A DNA stretch of 64,000 nucleotides, from NCBI GenBank assembly GCA_030429545.1, contig JAUIFF010000008.1:248001-312000 (forward strand), in the 5' to 3' direction. Below are positions 1 through 9,135 of the stretch, one piece after another. Made by a program: the position numbers and the translations under genes. Within the stretch, counting starts at the first letter, position 1, and the number at the start of each line of letters is the position of its first letter. The DNA is from Polyangia bacterium (GTDB lineage: Bacteria; Myxococcota_A; Polyangia; Nannocystales; Nannocystaceae). The notes beneath the pieces are model-generated. The model searched no databases. It saw only the letters and a program-made list of their open reading frames with translations, and was not told the origin of the DNA.

Positions 1-3
1 CCC

Positions 4-678
4 CTACCCAAGCACAAACGTTACGCCGATAGCCGGGCCGAACCCATATTCACAAAACGAATGGGCTGGGATCTCGTTGGCGCCGACGGCCGAGGAAAAC
101 GCCTGTTCGCAGGTTGCCACGGGAAATGGCTGGGTAAAGCGAAACCCGAGGTTGAGGTGGACACGGCCACCTAGGCGGATGAGGGCTCCGGGCGTTAAAA
201 ACACGTGGGCAATCACCCCGCCGCCCTTGTCTAAAAACGTCGGGCCAAGGCCCGCGAGCAAGTAGGCTGAAAATCCGCTGCGGCGCAGGGGGACGTAGCG
301 AAGGGTCGCGGCAACCTGGATGGCCTGGGTCGGCGCGCGCATGTTGAGGTCCATCAGCTGACTGGTGAGCGCTGTGTTCCACACCAAAATCGTGTCGGAA
401 ATCTCCCCGCCAATCTCCAGCCCGTCGGCGACAAAATAGCCGGCGGCGGCTCGAATGCCGATTGTTGTCATGCCCCGTGGGAGGCCGATGGTGCCGCCGA
501 ACGTCGCCATCCCGGTTTTGCGGGTCCAGTCGCGAAACGCACCGGGTTTTGTTGTGGATACACTCGTCCCGGGGCTTTCGCCGGTTTCGCTGACATTGCC
601 TGGGGGTTGTGGCCCGGGTGGAGTCGAGATGGCGAGGCCGGCGAGGAGGAGCGTGGTTAGCACAACAGGGGCGAGCAT
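4..678 (-). CDS. Probable secreted beta-barrel-like protein
   Basis: A 224-residue protein begins with a hydrophobic signal-like segment (MLAPVVLTTLLLAGLAIS). A Pro/Gly/Ser/Thr-rich stretch follows to about residue 50. From about residue 56 the chain alternates Gly, aromatic and polar residues, as in small outer-membrane barrels (TFGGTIGLPRG, GIRAAAGYFVADGLEIGGEI). It ends in VTFVLG and so lacks the usual C-terminal Phe. An outer-membrane or periplasmic location is inference and I recognise no named family. The start is ATG at 676-678 and the stop lies at bases 4-6, so the gene is complete although close to the window edge. The SRAP gene on the same strand lies about 105 bp upstream. Confidence 0.55.
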   Translation of the reverse strand: MLAPVVLTTLLLAGLAISTPPGPQPPGNVSETGESPGTSVSTTKPGAFRDWTRKTGMATFGGTIGLPRGMTTIGIRAAAGYFVADGLEIGGEISDTILVWNTALTSQLMDLNMRAPTQAIQVAATLRYVPLRRSGFSAYLLAGLGPTFLDKGGGVIAHVFLTPGALIRLGGRVHLNLGFRFTQPFPVATCEQAFSSAVGANEIPAHSFCEYGFGPAIGVTFVLG

Positions 679-783
679 ACCCGACCTGCGCGGTCACAGC
701 CGATAATTTTAAGCGCTTTGCACATCGTTGTCGGGTTCCGGGAGTTGGGGTTGATTGTTGATACAAGTATTGCCGGTCGAGGT

Positions 784-1506
784 TCAAAACAGCGACGGTT
801 GGGCAGGCGGGGCAGGGGGCTCTAGACAGGCCGGGTCGTCAAACCGGGTGCTGTTGACCCGTGTCGAAACCTCGCGCACCTGCAACAGCTCATCGGCGGC
901 CGGTCGCAGCAGCCCTCCCAACTGCGACCACAGGGCGTGGCGATCACGGCCGGCGGCCGGTCGCAGCCAGTCTCCGAGGGTGTCGCGGCCGAGGATCACG
1001 GGCATGCGTTGGTGAAACGGCGCCAGGGTTTGGTTGGCTTCACAGGTCAAGATGGTGAACCGCCGCGTCACCACGCCGGTGTCCGCAGCAAGCTCGTCGC
1101 GGTAGATACCGGCGAACACTAGCGGCTTGCGGCCGGCGCGATGAAACCAGTGGGGTTTGCGGTGGCGGCCGTTGCCCGACCACTCGTAAAAGCCGTCGGC
1201 CAGGATGCTGCAGCGACCCGTGCAAAACGCCTCGCGAAAGCTCGGTTTTGCGGCCACGGTTTCACTGCGCGCGTTGATGTGCCCGACGGGATCTCGGCTG
1301 GCCGGGCCGAAAGGGCTCGGCATGCCCCAACGGCCAGGAACGATCGCACGGGCTCCGTCGGGTTCGCAGTGCACGATCCAGTGCTCGGAGGTCGGGGCAA
1401 TGTTGTGCTTAGGGCGGTATTGCTCGCGAAAAGTCGGCAACAAACTCGCCTGCACATACGAGCTAATGTCATCGTACTTGGTTGTGAGCGTGAATCTTCC
1501 ACACAT
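784..1506 (-). CDS. yedK: SOS response-associated peptidase (SRAP/HMCES/YedK family)
   Basis: This 240-residue protein carries the whole SRAP active site. It has catalytic Cys2 directly after the initiator Met (MCGRFT), an Asn in INARSET (about residue 78), Glu108 in LADGFYEW, and His165 in APFHQRMP. The family forms a thiazolidine DNA-protein crosslink with abasic sites in single-stranded DNA and protects them during replication. The length matches the family (about 220-240). The start is fixed because Cys2 must follow Met1. No SOS box of a recognisable type is seen upstream and no repair gene is adjacent. The function is well established for the family; activity here is inferred from intact residues. 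Confidence 0.93.
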   Translation of the reverse strand: MCGRFTLTTKYDDISSYVQASLLPTFREQYRPKHNIAPTSEHWIVHCEPDGARAIVPGRWGMPSPFGPASRDPVGHINARSETVAAKPSFREAFCTGRCSILADGFYEWSGNGRHRKPHWFHRAGRKPLVFAGIYRDELAADTGVVTRRFTILTCEANQTLAPFHQRMPVILGRDTLGDWLRPAAGRDRHALWSQLGGLLRPAADELLQVREVSTRVNSTRFDDPACLEPPAPPAQPSLF

Positions 1507-1700
1507 CGCTTGCTCGTCCTTTTTCCGGGGCGCTGTCCCTGTCGCAGTTTGCCACAGCGGTGCGAAATTGTTACCGCATGTTCGGATCTCCGTGGGGACA
1601 AGTGAGCTGTTATATGTTCACTGCGCCATGTCTTCTCCCCACCCCGATCGCGGTCGAACCGCTCAGTTGGAGCTGAGACCTTGACGAGTTGTGTGCCGGA
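1507..1700. other. Intergenic region between divergent genes
   Basis: This spacer separates the SRAP gene (leftward) from the receiver-cyclase gene (rightward) and must hold both promoters. I see no convincing -35/-10 pair, operator or hairpin. Confidence 0.4.
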
Positions 1701-2777
1701 ATGACTGAGAGTGGACACGTTTTGGTGGTCGACGACAACCGCGTCAACCGCATCAAGCTCGCCCGCCTGCTCGAGCGGCAGGGCCATCGGGTGACGGTTG
1801 CGGAGGATGGTTCGCAGGCCCTCAAAAAGTTGCGTAGTCAAGAGTTCGACATTCTCCTACTCGACATCGTCATGCCGGAGATGGACGGCTATGAGGTGCT
1901 AGCGAGGATCCGGGCAGATCCCGCCCTCGCCGCGATTCCGGTGATTGTGATCTCGTCGATCGACGAGATGCAAAGCGTGGTCAAGTGCATCGAGATGGGG
2001 GCCGAGGACTACCTGCCCAAACCGTTTGACTCGGTGTTGCTACGGGCCCGCATCCAGGCTTCGCTCGAGAAAAAGCGTTTGCGCGACCAGCAACAGATGT
2101 ACCTGCAAGAGTTGCGGAGCGAACGCGAGAAGTCCGAGCGGCTGTTGCTCAACATCTTGCCGCGGCCAATCGCCGACCGCCTCAAGCAGGGCGGTGGTGT
2201 GATCGCCGATAGCTTCCCCTCGGTAACCGTGATGTTTGCCGACATCGCCGACTTCACCTCGCTGTCGGCCGGGATGTCGCCGACCCGTTTGGTGGTCCTG
2301 CTCAACGAGATTTTCTCGGCATTCGACCAGGAGACCTCGCGCCACGGACTCGAAAAAATCAAGACAGTGGGCGATGAATACATGGTTGTCGGTGGCCTGC
2401 CGTTGGCCCGCGACGATCATGCCCAGGCCGTTGCCCGCCTGGCCCTGGCGATCCAAAAACGCTGCCGCGAGTTCCGAACCGACGCGGGTAAACGCATCGA
2501 ATTTCGCATTGGCATGAACACCGGGCCGGTGGTCGCAGGCGTGATCGGTGAGAGCAAGTTTTGCTACGACCTGTGGGGCGACACTGTCAACGTCGCCAGC
2601 CGTATGACCTCCCACGGGATGCGCAATGCCATCCAGGTGACCGACTCGACCTATCAGGCGCTACGCGGAGAGTTTTTGCTCGAAAGTCGTGGTCCGATCG
2701 CACTCAAGGGTCGCGGGTCGATGCCGGCGTATTTGCTGCGGGCCGAGCTTCCGCAAACCCGCGTGGCAGGGGCCTAG
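1701..2777 (+). CDS. Response regulator fused to class III adenylate cyclase
   Basis: A 358-residue protein has an N-terminal receiver domain (residues 5-122): acidic pair Asp11-Asp12, phospho-acceptor Asp55 in LLLDIVMPEMDG, and Lys107 in LPKPFD. A coiled linker (about 125-160) leads to a class III nucleotide cyclase domain (about 172-345). Metal ligands Asp181 (FADIADFT) and Asp225 (KTVGDEYM) are present. Lys221 and Asp290 (DLWGDTVNVASRM) are the pair that selects ATP over GTP, so the product is predicted to be cAMP. ATG at 1701 is preferred over a TTG at 1689 that adds only four residues. No histidine kinase is adjacent, so the phosphodonor is unknown. A copy of the dispersed palindrome lies inside the gene at 2098. 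Confidence 0.9.
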   Translation: MTESGHVLVVDDNRVNRIKLARLLERQGHRVTVAEDGSQALKKLRSQEFDILLLDIVMPEMDGYEVLARIRADPALAAIPVIVISSIDEMQSVVKCIEMGAEDYLPKPFDSVLLRARIQASLEKKRLRDQQQMYLQELRSEREKSERLLLNILPRPIADRLKQGGGVIADSFPSVTVMFADIADFTSLSAGMSPTRLVVLLNEIFSAFDQETSRHGLEKIKTVGDEYMVVGGLPLARDDHAQAVARLALAIQKRCREFRTDAGKRIEFRIGMNTGPVVAGVIGESKFCYDLWGDTVNVASRMTSHGMRNAIQVTDSTYQALRGEFLLESRGPIALKGRGSMPAYLLRAELPQTRVAGA

Positions 2778-2835
2778 CACCTGTCCTGATTGAAGCTACA
2801 GCCAATCTCAGGGTCAAGTTTCGTGCCCAACAGCG

Positions 2836-3675
2836 CTAGGCCGAGGGCTGTGGCTGGCTGTGGTCGACCTCCGCGAGCGAGTCATAAAACTCCAGCATCG
2901 CGTGGTTGACGGCCGCTGGTTGTTCGATGGTCGATGTATGGCCGGCAGCCGGCAGCCGCACGAGCTTGGAGCCCGCGATTGATTGGTGCATACGCACCGA
3001 GTGCTCGGGTGGCAGGGCCCGGTCCTCCTCGCCGACGATGATGAGCGTGGGCGATTTTATCCGGTGAAGTTGATCATACACAGGCTCGCGCTCAATCACG
3101 CCATTGACGGCCCGGTAGATCGATTGCCCATTGGCCAACAGCCGGTCGCGCCAATAGGCCAGTTCACGCCGACGGGTCGGGTCGGCGATCATGGTTTGGC
3201 CAAACATAATCGGCATGACCTGGTCGGCGACGGGGTCGAGGCCGACGTAGCGAGCGATGGTGTTGAGCACCCGATAGCGACGCAACTGGGCGGGGCCCTC
3301 GGCATCGGCCGAGGTTTCGAGCAACACCAACGAACGCAGCAGGTCCGGCCGGCGAATCGCTACCCGCAGGCCGACAAAGCCCCCCATCGACAACCCGACA
3401 AAGTGACAGGGACCGAGCTTTAGCGTCTCAATCAGCGCAACCGCATCCTCGGTGAGTGTCTCGATAGCAATCGACCGTGTCGATGGGATCTCACTGCGGC
3501 CCTGCCCGCGGTGGTCAAAGCAGACCACCCGGTAGCGGTCGCGCAGGGCTGCGACCTGCCGATGGAACAACATCGTGTCCCATAAAAGTCCGTGACTCAT
3601 GACAATCGCCGGTGCGTCTTTTGGGCCAGCTGCGTTGTAATAAAGATGGGTGTCGCGGATGGGAATGCGTGGCAT
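2836..3675 (-). CDS. Alpha/beta hydrolase (3-oxoadipate enol-lactonase-like)
   Basis: A 279-residue single-domain alpha/beta hydrolase. The oxyanion-hole motif SHG is at residues 27-29. The nucleophile is Ser96 in GLSMGG, followed by acid Asp218 (GEEDRALPPE) and His246 (AAGHTS). The Asp-His-Arg-Gly run after strand 4 (CFDHRGQGRS) is typical of the esterase/enol-lactonase/peroxidase branch. The substrate cannot be assigned: no aromatic catabolism genes are nearby. The gene converges on the cyclase gene across about 60 bp. A near-perfect copy of the dispersed palindrome is at 2987 and a one-mismatch copy at 3070. Confidence 0.85.
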   Translation of the reverse strand: MPRIPIRDTHLYYNAAGPKDAPAIVMSHGLLWDTMLFHRQVAALRDRYRVVCFDHRGQGRSEIPSTRSIAIETLTEDAVALIETLKLGPCHFVGLSMGGFVGLRVAIRRPDLLRSLVLLETSADAEGPAQLRRYRVLNTIARYVGLDPVADQVMPIMFGQTMIADPTRRRELAYWRDRLLANGQSIYRAVNGVIEREPVYDQLHRIKSPTLIIVGEEDRALPPEHSVRMHQSIAGSKLVRLPAAGHTSTIEQPAAVNHAMLEFYDSLAEVDHSQPQPSA

Positions 3676-3799
3676 CGGCTAACTCCGACCCGAATATGGC
3701 ACATCAATACGCCTGCAAATAGGTGGGGTTTTCGACCTGCCCGCGGGCCTGCAAATCGGATTGACGGGCAACCTAGGCGGGGCCTACCGTAGGGGCTCA

Positions 3800-4969
3800 A
3801 TGACCGAAGCCTCCCGAATCACGATGCAGGACAACGAGATTTTTACCGACGAGCACAACGCGTTGCGCAAGACTGTGCGGGAGTTCGCCAAGAGCTTAGC
3901 GCCGCACTCGGTCGAGTGGGACGAGGCTGGCATCTTCCCCCGCGAAGTGTTCAAAAAAGCCGGCGATCTTGGACTGTTGGGGATTCGTGCCGACGAGAAG
4001 TTCGGCGGTTTAGGACTCGATTGGTGGTACACGACCTGCTACGTCGAAGAGCTGATTCACACGCGTAACGCCGGGCTCAACATGGCGCTGATGGTGCAGT
4101 CCGATATGGCGACACCCATCATCAGCGAAATCGGTAGTGACGAGGTCAAGCGCGAGTTTTTGGAGCCGGCGATCGCCGGCGACAAGATCGCCGCTTTAGG
4201 TGTGAGCGAGCCCGGCGGAGGTTCGGATGTCGCGGCCATTCGCACGACCGCGAAGCGCGATGGCGACGATTACATCATCAATGGGCAAAAGTTGTGGATC
4301 ACCAACGGCACCCGGGCAGATTTTATCACCCTGGCTGTTCGCACAGGTGACGACGGCTACGGCGGGATTTCCCTGTTGGTGTTTCCAACCGACGTCAAGG
4401 GTTTTCACGTCGGCAACAAGCTCAAAAAAATCGGCAACCTCGCCTCCGATACGGCAGAGCTGTTTTTTGAGGATTGTCGGGTGCCGCGGCGATATCTGCT
4501 CGGCGAGGAAAACCACGGGTTTTACCACATCATGACCAACTTCCAGGGCGAGCGTTTGGTCGCCGCCCAGGGCTGTGTCGCCGGGATGGCGCTCGCCGTG
4601 CGCGAGGCGATTGCCTACGGCAGCGACCGCAAGGCATTTGGCCGTCCGATTTCCAAGTTCCAGGTGTGGCGCCACAAATTTGTCGAGCACCTCACCGCGA
4701 TCGAGGCCGCCCGGCGGCTGACCTACTACGCCACCGACAAGGTCAACAAAGATCCGTTTGGCGCGACCAAGGAAATCACCATGGCCAAGCTGTTTGCCGG
4801 TGACCTCGCGCAAAAGGTCCTCTACGACTGCATGCAGATGTACGGAGGGTTTGGCTATACAACCGAATACCCGATCAGCCGCGCCTGGACCGACGTCCGC
4901 CTGATCACCATTGGCGGCGGCACCTCGGAGATCATGAAGGAAATCCTGGTCAAGCTCGAAGGCCTCTAG
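3800..4969 (+). CDS. Acyl-CoA dehydrogenase, LCAD/IVD-like
   Basis: This 389-residue flavoprotein of the acyl-CoA dehydrogenase family catalyses alpha,beta-oxidation of acyl-CoA using FAD. Family signatures are [12 protein letters not shown] (about 135-145), KLWITNG (164-170) and [16 protein letters not shown] near the C terminus. In most members the catalytic Glu sits in the C-terminal YEGTSEI motif; here that position is Gly ([12 protein letters not shown]). A Glu is present instead at residue 251 in QGERLVAA, the position used by long-chain and isovaleryl-CoA dehydrogenases. The start at ATG 3800 is chosen over an upstream in-frame codon because it matches the family N terminus. The electron acceptor is expected to be ETF (family knowledge). 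Confidence 0.92.
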   Translation: MTEASRITMQDNEIFTDEHNALRKTVREFAKSLAPHSVEWDEAGIFPREVFKKAGDLGLLGIRADEKFGGLGLDWWYTTCYVEELIHTRNAGLNMALMVQSDMATPIISEIGSDEVKREFLEPAIAGDKIAALGVSEPGGGSDVAAIRTTAKRDGDDYIINGQKLWITNGTRADFITLAVRTGDDGYGGISLLVFPTDVKGFHVGNKLKKIGNLASDTAELFFEDCRVPRRYLLGEENHGFYHIMTNFQGERLVAAQGCVAGMALAVREAIAYGSDRKAFGRPISKFQVWRHKFVEHLTAIEAARRLTYYATDKVNKDPFGATKEITMAKLFAGDLAQKVLYDCMQMYGGFGYTTEYPISRAWTDVRLITIGGGTSEIMKEILVKLEGL

Positions 4970-4987
4970 CCCGCCCGCCGGTTTGCT

Positions 4988-5018
4988 GGGCCACCTGTCT
5001 TTGCGCGGGTGGCCCTTT
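4988..5018 (+). terminator. Rho-independent terminator after acyl-CoA dehydrogenase
   Basis: An 8-bp perfect GC stem (GGGCCACC pairing with GGTGGCCC, loop about 12 nt) ends in CTTTG. It lies 18 bp after the stop codon. The T run is short, so efficiency is uncertain. Confidence 0.6.
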
Positions 5019-5109
5019 GTTGTGCGCGTTGTATTTGTAGTGGCATGTATCACTCGAGCACGGGTAGTCGCGCCTGGGATTTTGCCGTACTGTCCCCGGG
5101 GAGCGAGCC

Positions 5110-7242
5110 ATGCGGAAACTTCAATACGATGCGTGTACACTGATTTTGGGCAGCGCGGTGGCGCTTGCTGGCTGCGGCACGGGGCCGGCTGGCGAAACCG
5201 AGGCCACCGGCACTGAAACCGGGGAGACCAGCGAGGGGACCCAAACGACCGCGGGCCCGAGTGAGACCGAAACCGGCGAAACCACCACCGACGGGTCAGG
5301 CTCGGAGTCTGAGACCGGTGGCGACCCCTGTGCGGAGGTCATGTGTGGGCCGTCCGAGGCCTGTATCGCCGGCGATTGCGTCGATGTCGACCGGCCGGCG
5401 ATCGAGATGGGTTGCCACCCGCTCGGTGTTGGCCAATGTATGTACCCCTGGCCAGCCAATGTATTTACACGCGAAGACGCGAGCTCGGCCACGGGTTTGC
5501 GACTCGACTACAACCCCGAGTTGCTGCCCAAGAACCTGCAAGACCAGACGTTTGCCGCCGAAGAGTTGACCAACCACCTCGAAGGATTTTCACCCAACTC
5601 GCAGATCCGGCTGACCTGGCCCGGCGGGTTTGATACCTCGGCCGCGGTCCCCGGGTGGGACGATATCGGGGCCTCGCTGGCCGCCGATGCGCCGATTGTC
5701 CTGCTCGATGTCGACACCGGCGAGCGAATCCCGTTTTTTGCCGAACTCGATGCACTGGCGATGCAAGAAGGGGCCGGCCCCGACCGCGAAGCCCTGTTTA
5801 TCCGCCCGATGAAACGCCTCGACTTTGCCCACCACTACGCCGTGGCGATCCGCGGGCTCAAGGGTAAGGATGGGCAACCACTTGTAGCTGCACCATTATT
5901 TGAGGCCCTGCGCGACGGACTTGCTACCGACCTCCCACAACTCGAGGCCCTGCGCCCCGGCTACGAGGACATCTTTACCGCCCTCGACAGTGCTGGCATT
6001 GCCCGCGACGATTTGCAGCTGGCCTGGGATTTTACGACCATTCCCCAGGAGCCACTGCAACGCGATGCCAGGCAGGTGATGCCTGCCATTGTGCCAATGG
6101 TCGAGTCGGGCGATTTGGGCTTCACCGTCGACTCGGTCGAAGAAGACCTCGAAGGTCCCGTGCGCTATGTGCTGCGCGGGACGTTTGAAGTGCCCAACTG
6201 CATGACCGGCGATGCCGGCCCGGGTGAGCTGCTCAACCGGCCAAACGGTGTCGATGTTGAGTGCTCCGGCACCGTGTCGGCGCCATTTGTCATTGCCGTG
6301 CCCAAGGTTGTCGTCGATGCCGGAGTCCCGGCCCGGGTTTCGGTGTATGGGCATGGACTTTTGGGAACCGCCGAAGAAACCCGCCACGTGGCCGCGCGTG
6401 CGGGCGGCGTGATTTTGGCGGGTACCGACTTTTGGGGCATGGCGAACGAAGACATCTCCAATGTGTTTGATGTCATTACATCGAACTTTGAGAATGGTTA
6501 TAGCCTGCCGGAGCGGCTGTTGCAGTCGTCGGTCAACTTCTCGACCCTGGGCTACCTGATGGCCGGTAGCGATATCCAGACCGTGCCTGAACTCGCGGGG
6601 CTTGTCGCCGAGGGCGAGGAGGTGTTCTACCTCGGCGGCTCGCAGGGCGGCATCATGGGCGGGACGATTGTCGGGATGGCGCCCAACCTTCACCGCGGTG
6701 TGCTCGTGGTCGGCGGGGCAAACTACTCGTTGATGGTCTGGCGCTCGACCGCATTCAACGAGGTCAATAGTGCCTGGAAGACCTTCCACCCCGATGCTGT
6801 CGAACGCGAGTTCATCTTTTCGCTGTATCAGTCGGTGTTTGATTTTTCCGACCCGCTGACGTTTGCCGAGCAGGTTTGGGGTGAGGACCCGATCGTCCCG
6901 GGGCCGCAAAAGGGCGTTTTGTTGGTCGAGTCGATCGGCGACTCGCAGGTGCCCAACCTGGCGACCGAGATGATGGCCCGCAGCTATGGCATGCAGATGG
7001 TCGACCCGCCGATCTATCCGGTATACGACGTGCCGGGAACGACCGATCCGATCGAAAACCTCGCCCTGTTACAGGTCGACACCGGCAACGGCCTGGCCCC
7101 ACCCGTCAACCTACCCCCCGACGGTGATAACGGTGCCCACGGCTCGGCTGTCGATGGCGTCGAGGTGCAGACGGCGGTTGTCGAGTTTCTGCTCGACGGG
7201 CAGGTTCAAAACCACTGCGACGGGCCCTGCGACCCCGGTTAG
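5110..7242 (+). CDS. Lipoprotein with alpha/beta-hydrolase-like domain
   Basis: A 710-residue lipoprotein. The signal peptide ends in the lipobox LAGC (Cys22). A Thr/Glu/Gly/Ser linker (23-72) and a Cys-rich patch (CAEVMCGPSEACIAGDC) follow, then a large enzyme-like domain. A nucleophile-elbow motif GGSQGG is near residue 510. A later Asp (GDSQVPN) and a His (GAHGSA, near 675) could complete a Ser-Asp-His triad. The C terminus carries two more Cys (NHCDGPCD). The start is ATG 5110, preceded by GGGGAG about 7 nt upstream. I do not recognise a named family; a secreted esterase or lipase role is inference. Three copies of the dispersed palindrome lie inside (5460, 5883, 6471). Confidence 0.75.
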   Translation: MRKLQYDACTLILGSAVALAGCGTGPAGETEATGTETGETSEGTQTTAGPSETETGETTTDGSGSESETGGDPCAEVMCGPSEACIAGDCVDVDRPAIEMGCHPLGVGQCMYPWPANVFTREDASSATGLRLDYNPELLPKNLQDQTFAAEELTNHLEGFSPNSQIRLTWPGGFDTSAAVPGWDDIGASLAADAPIVLLDVDTGERIPFFAELDALAMQEGAGPDREALFIRPMKRLDFAHHYAVAIRGLKGKDGQPLVAAPLFEALRDGLATDLPQLEALRPGYEDIFTALDSAGIARDDLQLAWDFTTIPQEPLQRDARQVMPAIVPMVESGDLGFTVDSVEEDLEGPVRYVLRGTFEVPNCMTGDAGPGELLNRPNGVDVECSGTVSAPFVIAVPKVVVDAGVPARVSVYGHGLLGTAEETRHVAARAGGVILAGTDFWGMANEDISNVFDVITSNFENGYSLPERLLQSSVNFSTLGYLMAGSDIQTVPELAGLVAEGEEVFYLGGSQGGIMGGTIVGMAPNLHRGVLVVGGANYSLMVWRSTAFNEVNSAWKTFHPDAVEREFIFSLYQSVFDFSDPLTFAEQVWGEDPIVPGPQKGVLLVESIGDSQVPNLATEMMARSYGMQMVDPPIYPVYDVPGTTDPIENLALLQVDTGNGLAPPVNLPPDGDNGAHGSAVDGVEVQTAVVEFLLDGQVQNHCDGPCDPG

Positions 7243-7302
7243 CAACGACCGGTCTCCATAGGTGAGCCAACGCTCGACCTCGGCGAGAGAATGTATGTGC
7301 AC

Positions 7303-8031
7303 TCACTCGCCGGGGGCGGCCGACTTTTTGCGGAGCTTGCGAATCAGGTTGCCAATCCCAAACGGCAGGTAAAAGATCCAAAATGCGGTTAGGGCAAACA
7401 GGCTGAGGCCAATGATGTAATAGGGCCACTCGCCAAAGTGGTCCATCACCGAGCCCCCCGTGGGCTTTTCGCTGAGATACCCGTAGTTGGCGGCGAGCAT
7501 GTAGTTGATGAGCCCGGCAGTTATTGCGTATACATGCAGCCAGCCATAGCACTCCCACAACGTGCGTACTGTCGGGCGTTTTTTGAGCCCCCACACCATG
7601 TAGAGGTCGCAGGCGACGATCCCAGAGTGCCAAATGAAGAACGTAAAAAACCGCGGATGCGGGTAATCAAACGGGATGTTGGGGGTGATCACGCCCTGCA
7701 AGGTGGCCGCCAGGCCAAAGAAATAGGCGACGTCAAAGCTCAGGCGAGTGCCGCGGAGGAGGGCGATGATCACCGCGAACATGGCGATGTCACACAGGTG
7801 TAGCGGCAACAGGGCGGTCCACGGAAAGTCCGGGGCCAAGATCGCGGTGTGCCACACGCGGGCACCAATAAACAGTGCAGTTGCAAATAGTGCGATCAAC
7901 CGCGTTGGCGCCTTGCTGCCGGTCCGCCGCACCCAGATCGACAGCACCACCGGAACCAGCAAGGTCAGTGCCATGGCCACGAGGTGGGGGGTCGAGAACT
8001 TTTGAAAGATCGGGGCGGCGAGCAGGGTCAT
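7303..8031 (-). CDS. YwaF/TMEM164-type integral membrane protein (TIGR02206-like)
   Basis: A 242-residue membrane protein with about six predicted transmembrane helices and conserved polar patches typical of this family (LPLHLCDIA, PFDYPHPRFFTFFIWHSGIV, GLINYMLAANYGYL). The internal ATG at 8031 is chosen because the upstream extension is Pro/Ser/His-rich and non-hydrophobic. The family is widespread in Firmicutes and other bacteria and is related to eukaryotic TMEM164; its bacterial function is unknown to me. The C-terminal tail is basic (LIRKLRKKS), as expected for a cytoplasmic end. It converges on the hydrolase-like lipoprotein gene. Confidence 0.75.
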   Translation of the reverse strand: MTLLAAPIFQKFSTPHLVAMALTLLVPVVLSIWVRRTGSKAPTRLIALFATALFIGARVWHTAILAPDFPWTALLPLHLCDIAMFAVIIALLRGTRLSFDVAYFFGLAATLQGVITPNIPFDYPHPRFFTFFIWHSGIVACDLYMVWGLKKRPTVRTLWECYGWLHVYAITAGLINYMLAANYGYLSEKPTGGSVMDHFGEWPYYIIGLSLFALTAFWIFYLPFGIGNLIRKLRKKSAAPGE

Positions 8032-8200
8032 ATGCGACCGTCCCAGGGTAGCGAAAAATCCCGCCGGTGTGGTGTGCGGCGATTCTCGATAACACCGATC
8101 ACCCGCGGGAGCGCGGGTAACCATGGCCACACCATGGGCGGAACTGTGGGAGCTGGGGGAGCTCTGCCGGTGTATGCATGCACATGTTGTTTGGCCGGGG

Positions 8201-8671
8201 CTAGGCCGGGCGTCCGCTGGCGATCCAGGCGAGGACAATGTCCTGGTCGCCGCAAACAAGTGTGATCGGCGACTGGGCATCGATCACACCACGGGTCACG
8301 AGCGTGGCAACAGCAGCCGGTGAGCGCTGAAATTGATTGCCGGCACCACCACCGCCGACGCGCAGGTCCTGGCCCTGCTTGAGCTCGATGACCACCACCG
8401 GACGCAACCGCGGCTGTGGGCTCGACATGTCGACCGCGATAAAGTCCCCACACAGCTGTGCCTGATTGCAGCGAAACAGCCACCAGTTGCGGTAGCTGCG
8501 GAGAAACTTGCGGACAAACCGACGCTCGGGACCGCTGACCAAAAACAACTCGCGCAGTTGATAAACGGCGGACCACGGTCGCGAAAATTGCTGGTTCAAC
8601 AATTTGTCGAGATAAAACCCGTGCTCGACCAGGGTCGGTGGCAGGCGCAGCAACAGGGGATCGTCTGCCAT
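8201..8671 (-). CDS. Uncharacterised protein, possible PD-(D/E)xK nuclease fold
   Basis: A 156-residue protein with no signal peptide or membrane helix. The central segment GDFIAVDMSSP...VVVIELKQG has the spacing of an acidic residue followed by a hydrophobic strand and E-x-K, the hallmark of the restriction-nuclease-like core. This is a motif-level inference only. The initiator ATG (8671) sits one base after the TGA of the upstream thioesterase gene, implying translational coupling. An alternative longer start at 8707 would overlap that gene. The last residues (VCGDQDIVLAWIASGRPA) are unremarkable. Confidence 0.6.
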   Translation of the reverse strand: MADDPLLLRLPPTLVEHGFYLDKLLNQQFSRPWSAVYQLRELFLVSGPERRFVRKFLRSYRNWWLFRCNQAQLCGDFIAVDMSSPQPRLRPVVVIELKQGQDLRVGGGGAGNQFQRSPAAVATLVTRGVIDAQSPITLVCGDQDIVLAWIASGRPA

Positions 8672-8672
8672 G

Positions 8673-9104
8673 TCAGGCCACAACCGGATCGTTTCCGAGG
8701 GAGGCAAACGCCAGGGTCAACGGCTCGGGTACCCGCATCGGTCGCCCCTGCTGAGAGTCGACCAACGCCCACAGGGTGGTTGCCTGCGCGACCGTGACCC
8801 GGTCGTGCCTGCGTACGATCTTTGTCTTGCGGATACAAGAAGCGGCGCGCCACCGCTCAACCCAGGTCCAGACGTCGAGTAGATCCCCGGCAAAAGTTGG
8901 TTGCAGGTAGTGGAGTTCATGTTTGCGGACCACAAAGACGCCCCCGAGTTCGCGGTAGCGCTCGAGATCGTACCCGGCCGCACGCGAGTGGGAGAACGCA
9001 GCGTCCTGGACCCAACGCAGGTAGGCGACGTTGTTGATGTGCCCGTTTTGGTCGACATCGTCGCGCGAGGCGGTGAGCTTCAAACAGTGCAGTGCGTCCG
9101 GCAC
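8673..9104 (-). CDS. Acyl-CoA thioesterase, hotdog fold (YbgC/4HBT-like)
   Basis: A 143-residue single hotdog domain. The signature segment is DDVDQNGHINNVAYLRWVQDA: the Asp before the HINN loop and the long alpha-helix after it are typical of 4-hydroxybenzoyl-CoA and acyl-ACP thioesterases. The length equals the family norm. GTG at 9104 is preferred, with AGG eight bases upstream (TTAGGTTTTGCC); the longer reading to 9227 would overlap the next gene and adds a basic, Cys-rich segment with no family match. It is coupled to the downstream possible nuclease-fold gene, an unexplained partnership. Confidence 0.8.
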   Translation of the reverse strand: MPDALHCLKLTASRDDVDQNGHINNVAYLRWVQDAAFSHSRAAGYDLERYRELGGVFVVRKHELHYLQPTFAGDLLDVWTWVERWRAASCIRKTKIVRRHDRVTVAQATTLWALVDSQQGRPMRVPEPLTLAFASLGNDPVVA

Positions 9105-9135
9105 GGCAAAACCTAACAGCCGCCGACAATTATCG

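Noticed and set aside
50-787. Leftward Arg/Pro-rich frame of 245 codons at the window start
   Set aside because: Overlaps the barrel-like gene in another frame and has no protein-like features.
5896-6909. Leftward frame of 337 codons opposite the hydrolase-like lipoprotein
   Set aside because: No signal, motif or start site; the plus strand carries a lipobox and a nucleophile elbow.
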